A stretch of 64,000 bases of DNA from Solea solea (taxonomy: Eukaryota > Chordata > Actinopteri > Pleuronectiformes > Soleidae), in assembly GCF_958295425.1 (NCBI RefSeq), contig NC_081143.1:28878578-28942577 (forward strand), in the 5' to 3' direction. Position 1 is the first letter of the stretch, and the number at the start of each line of letters is the position of its first letter. Made by a program: the position numbers and the translations under genes. Under the pieces are notes generated by a model. It was not told the DNA's origin, ran no database searches, and was given only the letters and a program-made list of their open reading frames with translations. This document shows, piece by piece, positions 22,371 to 35,105 of this stretch.

Positions 22371-25300
22371 GTAATGGTATGACATTTGTTGTGATAGTAA
22401 TGTAGCTCAATGTAGCTGGTTTCATAATTGTGATGCACTGTGATTGCCTGAGGCTCTGTGTAACTTTTTGTCTGTTTGTAGAGAGCTCATAATAGTTTGA
22501 CTTAAGTCCCTGAAGACATTTTAAGCTTGCACTCAAGTTTTTTTTTTTTTACTAACCCGTTCAGTCGTTTGCTCTCCACTATTAAAAAAATGGTCCTAAT
22601 ATTTCTCTATGAAAGTGAGCTTTTAAACGTCTTTTGGTTTTAGTGGAGGTTTTTTTTTTCCTCATGCCATCTCACAGTTTTTGAGGGTGAGGTTTTTCCA
22701 AGTGGGTTCTTGAATAACTAGTAATACCCAACATGTAAGGCATGTATAATTCTGTGATTATATATGTATTGTACAATTATACAATAATAATGTTCCTTTC
22801 CTAATTGTTCATCGGGTTACCTGACAGGTTTCAAACTTGGCAGGTGACGTACAATGAGGCCGTGCAGTGTGTGCAGTGTTGAAATGCAGCAGGTTTATTG
22901 CTAGAGGAGCCGTGTCATCATCTTTTCTTGTTATAATAGACAGATGCTGCTGCTGCAGTCTTACTGGTCAAAGCCCTGAAATAATGACCATCACAGAGGC
23001 ATGAGGAGCACAGTGATTCCAGGCTGCTTTCAGGTGCTGTCTGCCCGCCCTGTGCACTCACTGACAGTGCCATTCATCTCACTGCTGTCACAATAATCAT
23101 TTATCACCAGGAGATGGAGACGAGGTGGGAGGTGGGAAGGTGTGTAATTATAGCCTGCCTATAAATATGACTTCAGAGTTTCTCACTTGAAACTGCATCA
23201 TTCACAAAGCTACAGCACAGTCACAAGCAGCATTCTGTGGCAGAGCGATGGGATCACAGATGAATTAGCGTCAGTGCTTTGATTTTCTGTTTGAAATGTG
23301 ACCCTGGGGAAGATTGAGCTTGTCGACTATTAGATTAAAGCCACTTTTCAGATTTCAAGCAGCCATTTACCATGTCCTGCTGATTAGTCTGCAAAACAAT
23401 AATTTAACACAGGCTCTTTCAGTCTGCTATGAGCTGCTCTCACACCGAACAATAACATTAGTGTTTGGCTGAGGCTACAGCCATGCTACTCCATTTATGT
23501 TTAAAAACCAGGATACATCTGCTCTGAGACGCTACAATCACCGTCTATTCTCTGTCATGGATTTGTGGAAAGTAATCTATGTAGTTTGCTGATTTTGAAC
23601 ATGGACTGGAAACTATTTGGGGAAACATAAGAATCTTTGTTGAAGCCAAGCAGGAAGTTGGTTTCTTGGGTTCAACCAGAACCAGAGGGTTGATGGCTGC
23701 CCCAAAGGTCTCTGCCATTCATCTCAATACTGCGGCACATTCACATTGGTTAGAAGGCTGAGGTTGACTGTGACTGTTGATAAGATGCATTAAGCCTTTC
23801 ACACTGGTGTCAGGAGTGAATACAGTTTAGATGCCAACTGATTATTCTTATCAGTTTTCCTCAGAAATATAAACCACAGCTGAAATGAGAACTACGTCAA
23901 GGCCTTTTGAAAAGGTTTTTCTGGTTAAATTGTCTGCAGAGCATGATTACATGCATGCTGACGGCGTTTGCACCTTGTTTTTTTTATAGGAAGGACCACA
24001 AATAGGACGAGCTGCTACACGATAACTAAATAGCAACGGAAGGAAGACTACTAGTTAACTTGTTTGGTTATTAGGAGACGGTTAGAAGGATGGATGGCGT
24101 AGGTGATGCATCTCAAGGCTGAGAGGGTCTGCTGTAGTTGGAGGAGAAAGACAGAACTCGGCTTGAGTCGTGTCACAGTTTTGTCGCCACTGCAGTCAAG
24201 GAGTTCATCCAAAAAGGCCGATAGAAATGTTATAGACCAAATGATTTCCTCGTTAATTCATGAAAATAATAGACAAATTAATCAATTATGAAAATAATAA
24301 TTAGTGGTGTGATGGTATTGAATGTTGCTAAATGGAGTTTTAACATGCTTCGAAATAGAGTACTTACTTTTTTGTTTTTATCTACCAGAACAGGTAGTAA
24401 GGTTTTGTCCGTCTCTCTTCTAATTGGCTTAACAAGGCGTTCGTTATGTTTGACAGCAGTTTTCATACAGACGAGGATGGTTTCGAGAACTTTTTTAAAA
24501 CTGTGTATTTCAAAAATCCTGTTTTGTCAGTTGAGTTTGGTCGTCTCTGTTGTGATTGGAAGAGGAAGGCTTCGAGACCGTTGATATCCACACTGATCTC
24601 ACTGCCTAACATTTCAGTCCCTGCCTGTCACACCAGTTTGTCAGCATTTTTGAGAACAGTCCCACTTCTGTTTGGCTGCTGTTGTTTGTTTGTCCCTGAA
24701 CCTGAAATCTGAAAGCATTTACCAGCTCACCACATACCACACACCTTGGCCTCTATTAATTCACTTAGCCACACCCAGTACAAGCATATTTTTCCACTTA
24801 CATGAATATTACATTACAATATGACATTAACGCTGGGGTCAAGATTGAAGAAACTTGTCAGCTGAGGTTGTCATTCTGTCAGATTAGGGATTATAGTCAT
24901 ACATTCTTGCAATGTTGTAACCAAGAGACAATCACAATATTTGCAGTCTTTTATGATGTGTGTGTCACTTGAGGAGACACCTCAAAGGCAGGATCATTTT
25001 TGTTGCCATAGCTTGACGAATCTTCTTCTGTTACAAAATGTCCACCTTGCAACACCAACAACATTCCAGTTTTTTGCTGTGTTTGCAGTTTTGCACGGCC
25101 TCATCTCTTCTGGCACAACACTGTCAACTGTGCTCCTATTGGTCAATGTCACAGAGATGGTGAAACCTGTAAAACCATGTCAGATTAAAAAAACAAAACC
25201 ATCTTTGTGATAGGATGTCATTAGATGTCCCATGCGTGCCATTCATCCATCATGAGATGTCACAGAAGATGAAAAGATTGATGGCTGTGGTCATTAACAG

Positions 25301-25934
25301 GTGGACCCCAGGTCTCACATGCTGTCCATTCAGGACCCAGACCTCCATCACATTTGTATTGTAACTTGCACAGGTTTAGCAGACACACTGCATGTCACAA
25401 CTTAAAGAAGAACAGACGGATAAATCAGAGCAAAGTAACTTCTCGTTACATGATCATCCAACATAAACAGACATTCAACACAAAACTAGAGACACTTCAT
25501 TCTAATTCTTTTCTAATTTCTTAATTCTATTCTGACTCAACATGAGACGAGTATTTTGTTTTTATCAGTTATTTCTAAGCTCTTTAGTTCAATGTGAACA
25601 TGGACAAAAAACATTGTCAAAATATACAGTCGTTTCATTGTAAGTAGTTTTTATAGCACCTGTAATTTCAATAAAATCGCAATATGGCTTACTGCAATTG
25701 TCACATGGCACGAGGCACAATATTTGTATTGTGTATTTGGATTAAATGTTGTCCTGACCTACACGTTGTATTCTGCAGACAGAAGAAAACAGCTTTGTTT
25801 CGCACACATTAGCACACACAGTAGTCTTTATGTAAATGATGTCAAAATGACAATTCCCTCTAATATCGCAAATCATACTGCAATCACAGTTCCAGTCAAA
25901 ATAATCGCAATTAGTTTCAGAATCGTGAGGCCCT

Positions 25935-26072
25935 GTTGATATCAACTCAAAATACTTTACACTACAGTTTTGCCATTCACTCTTTCACACACACACACAC
26001 ATGCACATCTGTCACACCCATTCACACAGTGTCTCGCCCAACGACCTGCTCTACCGCTGAACCACAGCCAGT
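25935..26072 (-). mobile_element. tRNA-headed SINE, minus orientation
   Basis: The minus strand reads GGCTGTGGTTCAGCGGTAGA (A-box like), then a GGTCGTTGGGCGAGAC segment, a GT-rich middle with GTGTGAATGGGTGTG, and a tail GTAAAGTATTTTGAGTTG. This order matches a common fish SINE whose 3' end reads AAAGCGCTTTGAGT. The family name is uncertain. Confidence 0.6.
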
Positions 26073-27300
26073 TTTGTTAACTACACGCAGATGCTGATGG
26101 ACATAAATGATGTGTTGCACTGAAACTAAATTGTATTGGACAATGTGGTGTTGTAGACCTTAGCTTGCAGAAATCTAACTGTGCTCTGAATAAATAAATG
26201 GATAACCAATGCCCTATCTTCCCAGTTGGGCTGATATGATGCACTCTGACCCCAGACTGTTCTCTGGAAATGTATACATCAATGCTTAGCTCTCATTTCT
26301 CCCTGAAGATTTACTCCTAAACGATGGTTCATGTTATGTGTGCACAGCTCTGTAAACTGCCGTTGCTTATGGGGCTGTTAACCGTGAACTGTCACTGTAG
26401 CTGCAATGTTGGTGGGGGCATTAATGTGGGAACTGGGCTGTGAGACACTTTAGCAAGTCATTAGGTAACCTGTCAATGTAAGAGCAGGAAAAGCCATTAC
26501 GGCTGCAAACAAACAGCAGGGTTTGAAGTGGGACTCCTAATCTCTTACTAGGCAACGTGGTTCAGGAAGCGTGGCATGGGATTTCATTGCCTTCCACAAG
26601 AGACTGAATTAATGTTGGCAAGTATTTTAATGACCAATTTCCCTTGTATCTTAATCTTTGTCCCTTAGCAAGCTTCCTTTTAATGCTTCTGATGTCATTT
26701 GAAACATTAGTGTATGATATTTGAGATGCTCTGTGGGGCTTTGGCACGTGGTTGTGTGTTGGCAGAAAACAGTGGTCACAATGAACAGAAAATACCGTTG
26801 GCATGCGATCCCTGAGCTGCAAACACTGCAAACACTGGAGTGTGATTTGCTGATATTTTTGACCCACGTGCATTTAATGTAGATGGTAGAGACACGACTG
26901 TGGGGGGAATAGTTCATATTTGTGAATGTTATCAAAAATTAAAAAATGGGAAGGCAGTGAGAAAAAAAATCTCAAATAGACACTTTTAACATCTGGAAAA
27001 TCGAAAAAAAAAAAAAAGGATGATATTGAAGACGACTGGTGCCAGTATTTCCAGGTGCCACTTTGTTTCCTATCGTATCGTATAGTGTGTGTGTTATGAT
27101 TCTAACAGCAACCTTGGATAATTGTAACGGCTTAAAGGGGTTTAGAAACAAGTGACTAATTGTTTCAGTTAAGGGCAAAATCATGTGAGGGAGACTGAAG
27201 CAACCTCTCACCGTAGGGTACACTCTGACTGATTCAAGTAAAAGGGAAGCATTCTGCATAGGGCATGTGAGGACACTGAAGACTTTGGGTGAACTGTAAA

Positions 27301-27328
27301 ACTGCTTTGCACACACACACACACACAC
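27301..27328. repeat. CA microsatellite
   Basis: A run of about 12 CA dinucleotides. Confidence 0.85.
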
Positions 27329-27404
27329 GTGCTTTCTTATTTTTTCATTTTCATTTATTTATCTTCATGATCAAATGTTGTGTATATGAATGTTATTGCT
27401 CTCC

Positions 27405-27445
27405 AACAAATTTCCCCACGGGGATAAATAATTGTATGGTATTGT
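27405..27445 (+). mobile_element. Short LINE 3' tail relic
   Basis: The motif AATTTCCCCACGGGGATAAA is a common 3' end of fish LINEs or their SINE partners. Only the tail is present. A similar tail (TTTCCCCATGCGGTTAAATA followed by TATC/TTATC repeats) is at 32738-32785. Confidence 0.45.
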
Positions 27446-27794
27446 CAAGCCTTCAGTCATATTCATCCATTCATTCATTCATCGTCAGTTTGGTTAGCAT
27501 GTAACCGGCCATCAGGGGACAACCATGACATTTTGGTTTCATGTCCTCCATCTTAATGTCCAGTCAATAGTCTTGCCAAACTACTCACTTCCCTAGTGTG
27601 TAATAAGGAAGAGGTGAAATGTCTTCATGACTCATTACAAGGAATTAGGCTTTTCTTTTTCTGACAGTCACGTCTTTGGTTTAAAAAAAAAAGTCCTCAC
27701 AAAGTTCAGTTTGGGGCGTGAGGTAATCAAGAAGACCATCCTACTGTGGAACAGCCTCAGAACACAAAGTATTTAAACGGCACTGTAAATATAT

Positions 27795-27912
27795 TAATCC
27801 TGCATGTAAATATAATATGTATATTATTATATTATATCATATTATATCATATCATCATATCATATCATATCATATCATATCATATATTATATTAATTTAA
27901 TATAATATAAAA
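27795..27912. repeat. AT-rich ATCAT repeat
   Basis: Repeated ATCAT/ATATT units make a low-complexity tract of about 115 bp. Confidence 0.8.
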
Positions 27913-28320
27913 CAGCCTATTCTTGGGCACACCTGCGATACTTTTAAGGTCCACCACTCAGCTGGGACCCACACTTTGGCAAACACTGGTCTATATAATG
28001 TGACTTATTAAACACTGTAAATTCCAGCTACTTCCAGCTTTTATTTATTTGTCTATATTTAGCTGCCTCTGCCACAGTTAGAGACTTTCTTAAATTTCTT
28101 ATGATGACGTTGTGAATTCCCCAGAGAACTCATGTGGACTCTTGAGTTTAGAGGTCAAAGAGCAAGAGGTCATCCAGGTGACAAAAATGACGACTGAACT
28201 ACTAACTAATCAGTCAGAATGTATTATTTCTGTCTTTGAACTTCTTCTTCTTCTTCTTCTGAACACTTAATATTTAGTGAAATGTCAGTTAGTTTATTTA
28301 ACCTTTATACCTTTACACTG

Positions 28321-28706
28321 GGGCCACACGGTGGTGTAGTGGTTAGCACTCTCGCCTTGCAGCGAGAAGACCCGGGTTCGAGCCCCGGTTGGAACAAGGG
28401 CCTTTCTGCATGGAGTTTGCATGTTCTCCCCGTGTGTGTGTGGGTTCTCTCCGGGTTCTCCGGCTTCCTCCCACAGTCCAAAAACATGCAATGTGGGGAT
28501 AGGTAAATTGGACACTCTAAATTGACCATAGGAGTGAGTGTGAGAGTGAATGGTTGTTTGTCTCTATCTGTGTGTGTGGCCCTGCGATGGACTGGCGAAC
28601 TGTCCAGGGTGTACCCCGCCTATTGCCCGATGTAGCTGAGATTGGCACAGCACCCCCCGCGACCCTCTGGCAGAGGATAAAGCGGTAGATGATGACTGAC
28701 TGACTG
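28321..28706 (+). mobile_element. Full-length tRNA-derived SINE with target duplication
   Basis: The element is 386 bp and is flanked on both sides by the identical 12-bp duplication ACCTTTACACTG (28309-28320 and 28707-28718). Its head has an A box (GTGGTGTAGTGGTTAGCAC) and a B box (GGTTCGAGCCCCGG). The body has GCATGTTCTCCCCGTGTGTG, GGCTTCCTCCCACAGTCC and GATGGACTGGCGAACTGTCC, which recur widely in fish genomes. The tail is a GACT/TGAC simple repeat. The intact duplication suggests a fairly recent insertion. Confidence 0.87.
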
Positions 28707-29901
28707 ACCTTTACACTGCACTACATTATGTTGAAAGATGCTCTGGCTACTTGACATTGCTGAAGAACTAAACAGTTTGCTTTGTAACGAGTGTTCAGAT
28801 CCTTGTAAAAATAAAAAGACACTGCAGAGATCCTTAGATTAATAAGTAATAGGTTTCTGTGTGCTTGTTTTGTTGACTGCTAAACGGCTCAGAAAACGAT
28901 AATGAGGGAACAAAGGTCAGCACAGTAGGTCAGTTTGCTTTCAAAGCAACTCATTAGTACAAGGATCGCTGTCGGGGAGCCAAGAGGACCCACTGGTTCT
29001 GATCCAAAGCTTGAGAGTAAAACATGTAACCCACATGCTGTATCCTATGCTGCAGTTTTAACACTCTTTCACTAAAAATTATGCTTAATTCAACATTTTA
29101 ATTCGTGCCGCCTCATTTTATTGGGACTGATTAGTCTTTTCATCTTTTTCTTTTTGCTATTTAGCTTTCACTCACACTTTTCTCCATGTATGAAAGCCAA
29201 ATCTTGGCGTGCACGCCAGGACATGGGGATATTGCAATATGACATGGTTCCAGAGTCTCTGTCCACGAAGAGTCCAGTCCAGTGGCTGAAAGTATGTTTT
29301 CAGGAAGTAGCAAGACGTATGAAACGTGGTGGGAAAGTGTATCATGCTAAGCCACACAGTTTTATTAGGACATTTCATCAAGGATCCGGGTCTGTATAGT
29401 CGGGGTTTATATACAATAAGATGCATCAAAAATAGACCTGGTGAACATTAAATGAATCATAGCTCAGGCTGTGTTAAACTTATCTTCATGGCAATTTGTA
29501 TGCAAAGCTTAGACTGATTCTCTCTGATGGTGACATGCATGGGATGTGGTGTGTGCGGGACCGCTCAGTGCTGCTTATATTTTTCTTTAAAAAAAACTGT
29601 TTTTCTGTCCTTTATTTGCCAAGCATCTCACCAGGGGTTGTGGGTGCCTTGAGCACTTTATGGATGTTGATGTTTAAGGAGGGGAAAGTGCTGTTAAGTC
29701 ACCTCCCCACCCATCCTAATGTAATGTAAATAAAAGGTTTGTTTGTCCGTAAGAAAACGCCACAGAGCTCCTTAAAGAAGGTTATGATGTGAAGTTCTGA
29801 GATGTTCCCATTTGTTGTGTTGTATCTGTACCATACCCATACCAGAACATATGACACTGAGTACGGGGAAAAATACTGATGTGACATTTACAACAATATT
29901 A

Positions 29902-30260
29902 GAGCTGAAACAATGAATTGATTCATTCATTATTAATCAATTACTAAATTAATCGACAACTATTTTGATGATCAATTAATCGGTTTGAAGCTTTTTTCGA
30001 GATTAAAACAAGATTTACGATTGTTCTTAAATGTGAATATTTTCTTCATTTCTTTGCTCCACATAACAAAGAAATCATTAAAAGTGAATCATTTTGGTTT
30101 GTGGACAAAACAAGACATTTGACAACATCATCATTTCCAGGTTTGACAAACACGATCACCAATTTTAAAGGTTTTCTGACATTTTCTGGGCCTAACGATT
30201 AATTGATTAATCGAGAAAATAATCGACAGATTATTCGATTATGAAAATAAGGGTTAGTTA
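29902..30260. mobile_element. Foldback MITE copy 2, reverse of copy 1
   Basis: It starts at a TA dinucleotide with GAGCTGAAACAATGAATTGA and ends with an ATTATGAAAATAAGGGTTAG-type terminus. It shares the internal motifs TTGAAGCTTTTTTCGAGATT and GTGGACAAAACAAGACATTT with the copy at 37581. Orientation is opposite to 22041-22370. The right end is diverged, so the boundary is approximate. Confidence 0.72.
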
Positions 30261-31164
30261 CCATCAAGGCAACGCATCGTGAGCTTGTGTTATCTATATG
30301 ACGGTGGCAAATATTTACATTTGAATAAAAAACAATATGCCATTCTAAGGCAATCAAACTGCCACAAGCAGGAATTAATAGTAGAATAATTATTAATAAT
30401 TATGGTCAGTTGTCCGACTCTTAATACTTTTTAGGTACATGTTGTATTTGTCAGGTAGACGGATATCACCGTGTATTGCTTTATGTTAGTCTTGCAGTTT
30501 ATCCTTTATCACAGAGTCATGTGACATGCTGGCTCATGTTTCATGTACCATAAAGTGCTGAGTTTCTCTTTTTTTCATTTGTTTGTTGAAAACCCAGTAC
30601 TTGAATGATTTTTACAGCCATGATAGCTGCTCAGGTCAGTCACATGGGTGTAAAAGCTGCGAGTGTCAGCTGCTTGATGCAGCAGAAGAGAGGTGTGAAC
30701 ACATGTGTAAAATGTGCAAAGCACCAGTGGTAATGAGCCCGGCTCGCTGCTGTAATTATCTTCATCAGCATCAATCCAAGGAGGAGGCCAGAGAATAGAA
30801 CACACAGGGAACGTACACTGTCAATGACACACTCCTGGAGATGACCGTATGCACGGTACATGCCCAGTGCTGCTGGTTTGTTCCATCCCTGTAGTTTTCA
30901 ACTGAGAAACAGACTCAGCTTTCAGACCACACACACATTTTCCCACCATATCACTGATCCTAATGTGATGTTGGCAAAGAGACTTTGGCCCTTTTGATTT
31001 TCAAATGTTAAAAATTAAATCTATGTCCAACAATAGAATGACTTGATTGTGGAGCTGCTGACTGAAGGCTGACTAGCTGTGGGCAGAGGTGACTGGCAGA
31101 CTGCCTGACTGGGGTTTTGCTCTCTTGTGACCATGTGACAATGTGTGGTCAAGTTGAGTCTGCA

Positions 31165-31202
31165 TCCAGACTCATCCAGACTCATCCAGACTCATCCAGA
31201 CT
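31165..31202. repeat. 10-bp tandem repeat, nearly four units
   Basis: The decamer ACTCATCCAG is repeated head to tail. Confidence 0.85.
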
Positions 31203-32313
31203 GGCCTCATGCCACCTCTGTGAGTGGATGCCGGTACCAAATGTCAACAAGAGATTATCATTATGCTGATTTTTACAGCTTGAGGATTTCATGTACAGGG
31301 TTAGGGTTACATTGTTTAGCTGTGTGCTGTTGCTACATACATGTACATGTTCAGGCTTTTTTTGCCTTAAAATAACACTGAATTGTTTGTTGAGAATGGC
31401 TGAGTATGCAGCAAAGGCTTAAGAATACATTCCTGTCCCTCATAAGCACATAGCTTTGCATTACCCTGAGTTGCTAGGTAACAAAAAGCCCAATCCCTGT
31501 ATGTTATTTACCTAAATTCTGAGATCTGGAACTCTGAAAGCTCACCCATCATCAATCAAATTCATACTTTTACACAGTCAGTAGCAAGTATAGCTCTTAC
31601 TTAATTGTGTATTATGTGTACTACTTTTTATTTTAGTCATGTATTTAGCTCTGTTTTCAGTTAAACCTAAATTTCCTCCTTAATATATTTGATTTTCACC
31701 ATGAAAGTTCTACATTCATCATAAAATGCACCTGATATTGTGATCGGTTAATAATTCAGGGTGGGCTTTTTGAGGCATCTTGTAGGATCCAACATTTTTT
31801 CATCAACGTCATTTATTAATTTATTAATTAGTTGAACGTTGGCAACTGATGTCTGTCGTCTTTTTGGACATAGATTATGAGATCTTTATAAGACAGTTGT
31901 ACTGTTTCTAATACATGGCCACACTGTCTGTCAAAGACTGGGAATATTGTTTTGGGGTTTGTTTGTTGACAAAGGTTTAGGATAGTCACAAGACAAGTCT
32001 GTTATGTAATTGAAATATTCAAAAAGCACTTGCATGCATCATTACCATCTCTGTCCACATGTCAGTGTTGTTGTCAAGGCTGCATATTTCATACACCTCA
32101 TTAGTCTTGGTTCTTGTTTTAGCCGAGCTGCCCTATTTTTGAACACACCACTTTGGGCTCTTTGATTATGCTGATTGGAGTTTGTGATAGGTAAAGTGTC
32201 AGCAGGTGGTGAGTGGGATTGTGAGTGTTGTTTAGTATTTCTGGTGATTTTTAGATGCCTCATTAATGCTGAATGGAAGTGTGACACAACCAACACTCCA
32301 TGTGTGAGCACCC

Positions 32314-32349
32314 ACACACTCACACACTCACACACTCACACACTCACAC
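32314..32349. repeat. CACACT repeat
   Basis: CACTCACA units are repeated about four times. A GTT trinucleotide run follows at 32373-32403. Confidence 0.8.
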
Positions 32350-33581
32350 ATGCAAATGAACATTTGGAAATGGGTTGTTGTTGTTGTTGTTGTTGTTGTT
32401 GTTATGGTGGTGACCGTCTTTTGATAATTTGACGTACAGTATCATCTCCCGCACGTCTTTGACCTCACCAACTGCAAGAGACAGATTCTCTTTGTTGTGT
32501 TCCAGTCTGTGTGATTGCATGTTTTCAAACCAGGAGATTTTGACTCTCCATGGTTTCACAAATATTACTAATTATAGCCAGTAACCATGCGTTATAGGCA
32601 GCTGTAGTTCAATGTACATTTTAATTTGTTAAGAGTGATGTATTCTGAACTACTCACAAATCCATAACAGTTGCTCATGCTAATTTAAATGACTATATCT
32701 ATATGTGTACAGAGCTGATGTCATTTTGAATGGGGAACTTTCCCCATGCGGTTAAATAAAAGGTTTCTATCTTATCTTATAGATTTTGGGGTTTTGCCTA
32801 AAGAGATTTAATTAGATCACTTGGATTGTTATTTTTACAGACTGCAATGTACTAACAGGCTTTAAGATTTATTTCTGTAACGGTGACATTATATGAACAA
32901 GACACTTTTAAGTACCATCTCCCACTCCTACTATGATCTTCCTACTTACCTACTTACAAACTACTTGTACCTTCCCCCATAAATGGACCTTAAAACAATG
33001 CTTTCATTATAGTTCAACACCTTTTGTGTTTTTACACCACGAAGAACAAAGGGCTGCTGTTTCGATGTCTTTTCTTTGTCCAACAGTCCAAAACCCAGAG
33101 ACGGAGGAATTTAAGTCAAAGTCTTTGTGTTCTCATTGTCAAACATCAAAAAGGGTAACGAATGACTGATTTTTGGTACCTTCCATTGAGGCACCATGGT
33201 CAGTGGCACAGCTCGTAAAGGGACAGTCTGGTGTTTTTCCACGCAGCTTTCTCTCAAACAAAGCTCGTCTTCTTCTTGTGATAAACAGCCACATGCTAAT
33301 AAGAAACAACATGGAATGCTGGATGTTCTCCATTGTTGCTCTTTGGAATTCGATGACAAGCTACATCTCATCCAACTAAGTATATAGCTATGTAATCTTG
33401 CCCACACACCCTATGGTCGAATGAGCATCTAGACAGACACTTGAGATATTTAGATATTCATTTATTTTTCCATGTCGAAACATTGTAACCACCATTTTTT
33501 TGTCAATTGAATTGTCATTGAACAGAAACTAAAGTGGTGTCCCCTCTTCTTTGCAGACTGCCACTCAGTGGGAGCACTGCA

Positions 33582-35105
33582 ATGACCAGCCGGCGTCCGA
33601 GCCATGCAGACAGCGCTCACTCCAAACAGCCACCTGCCGTGGCCCCCAAGCTCCATGTACAGCGATCACTATCAAAGGAGAACATCACCATCCACTTCTC
33701 TGCTTTTGGGAAGGAGGAAGAGGAGGAGGAGGAAGAGATATACATTACAACTGTCTCCACTACCTCAGCTGCTCAGGATGACTCAAGTGTTGTGACAGCC
33801 TTGGAAGCAAGTGAGGAGATGTTTGAAGGCGTTGCACTGGACTCTGCAGCCGAGGTTCCTGTCAGTCCTGAATCATCCAACGTTAGTACACGTCACACTA
33901 ACACGTCTCCCACACAACCCACGTCATCCAATAGTGCTGAGCAGAAAGGCTCAATGGCCAACTCCTCTCCTACTAAATCTTTAAGCTTTCCATCCACTGA
34001 AAAACCATTTCTAAGTTTGGTTAAGTCTCTTTCATCTGACACCGAGTCTCGTGATGGTGCCTCTTCTGCTTCTGGCCCAACACTAAGACACAGGAAACTC
34101 ATGAAGTCTTTTGTCAAGTCCTTATCTTCAGACACCTCCCAGGACTCACCGTCGACCTCCACACCCTACCGTCTTCCAGAACCTCGACTTAACCTGCAAC
34201 TCTTCAAGCAATTCACACAGTCCCGGATGCCGTCTGCTACCACGTCTTCAGCCAGTGACTCAAAAACTGCCCCATCCTCTCCATTAACCTCGACAGACAG
34301 CCGCAGCTTCTTCAAAGTTTCAGATGTCGAGGCACGAATTGAAGACACCAAGCGTCGTCTCTCTGAAGTCATCGCTGAACCGCTCCAACTGCTGAGTAAG
34401 ATCATGGATGAAAAGAGCAGCAGCTTAGTTAGCGGAAGCATCTACAGGCCAAAGGCCCTCTCTGTCAGTGCCACAGAACTCTCCAACATTACTGATGTCA
34501 ATGGTCAACTGGAGAGCAACAACAATTACTGCATCAAGGAGGAAGAAGGAGGCGACTGGGATGATGAGAGCCCAAACAGTGGGATCTCTGGTCTACTTGA
34601 ACCATTGCTTCCTTCCACTGTTGTGACCAAGAGCCCCAGCAAGCAGTCTTTAATTTCCATGTCTTTGGAAAAGTGCTCTATGTCTGCTTTAGCCAAACAG
34701 GAGGATGACGACTTCTGCATCCTGTATAGTGAAAACTTTGAAAGTTGCACTGGCATGGACAGTGATGCAACTGATGATACTGGAACTGTAGGTCAAGCTA
34801 AAGTGCCACTGAGTGGCAGCAGTGAACCATGTAGTGACGATGAGTCTGAAAGTATTGTGTCGATACCTAGTGTTCCACACTATACTCTAATCATCCTTAC
34901 TGTAATGGTGTATGGCTGTTTTGTATTACCTCTGCCAAGTTATATTGGTGGAATGCTGCTCGGGATTGGACTTGGATTTCTTTTAGCCATCGGGGTTGTG
35001 TGGCTGACGGGACCAAAAGCTTCTGGTGGTTTTCGACATTCCACACGCCATCGGAAGCTGTGGAATCAGACCAAGTTGGACATCAAAGAACCAGAGATTT
35101 ATAAG
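33582..35105 (+). CDS. tex2: tex2 coding exon 1
   Basis: The acceptor TTCTTTGCAG ends at 33556; the donor AAG|GTTGGT is used at 35105, phase 0. It encodes residues 1-508: the start MTSRRPSHAD, the conserved KLHVQRS and ITIHFSAFG motifs, an eight-glutamate run, repeated K-S-L-S-S-D-T elements that look like phosphorylation-rich segments, and the membrane hairpin near 434-477. The large first coding exon is typical of the TEX2 family. Confidence 0.93.

Larger units (their letters stand above)
16621..33556. other. Long region without identified exons
   Basis: About 17 kb lies between the GC-rich block and the first tex2 coding exon. It holds the SINE and MITE copies listed separately, scattered microsatellites, and otherwise unassigned sequence. 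Part of it may be the tex2 promoter and first intron, since the first coding exon of tex2 begins with a splice acceptor. No first exon could be placed. Confidence 0.45.

Noticed and set aside
24103..24712. Overlapping open frames of 60-100 codons
   Set aside because: No recognised motifs, no splice logic joining them, and a MITE-like remnant (about 24240-24305) lies in the middle.
28321..28395. A functional tRNA gene
   Set aside because: The A and B boxes belong to the SINE head; the acceptor stem cannot be closed and SINE body sequence follows directly.
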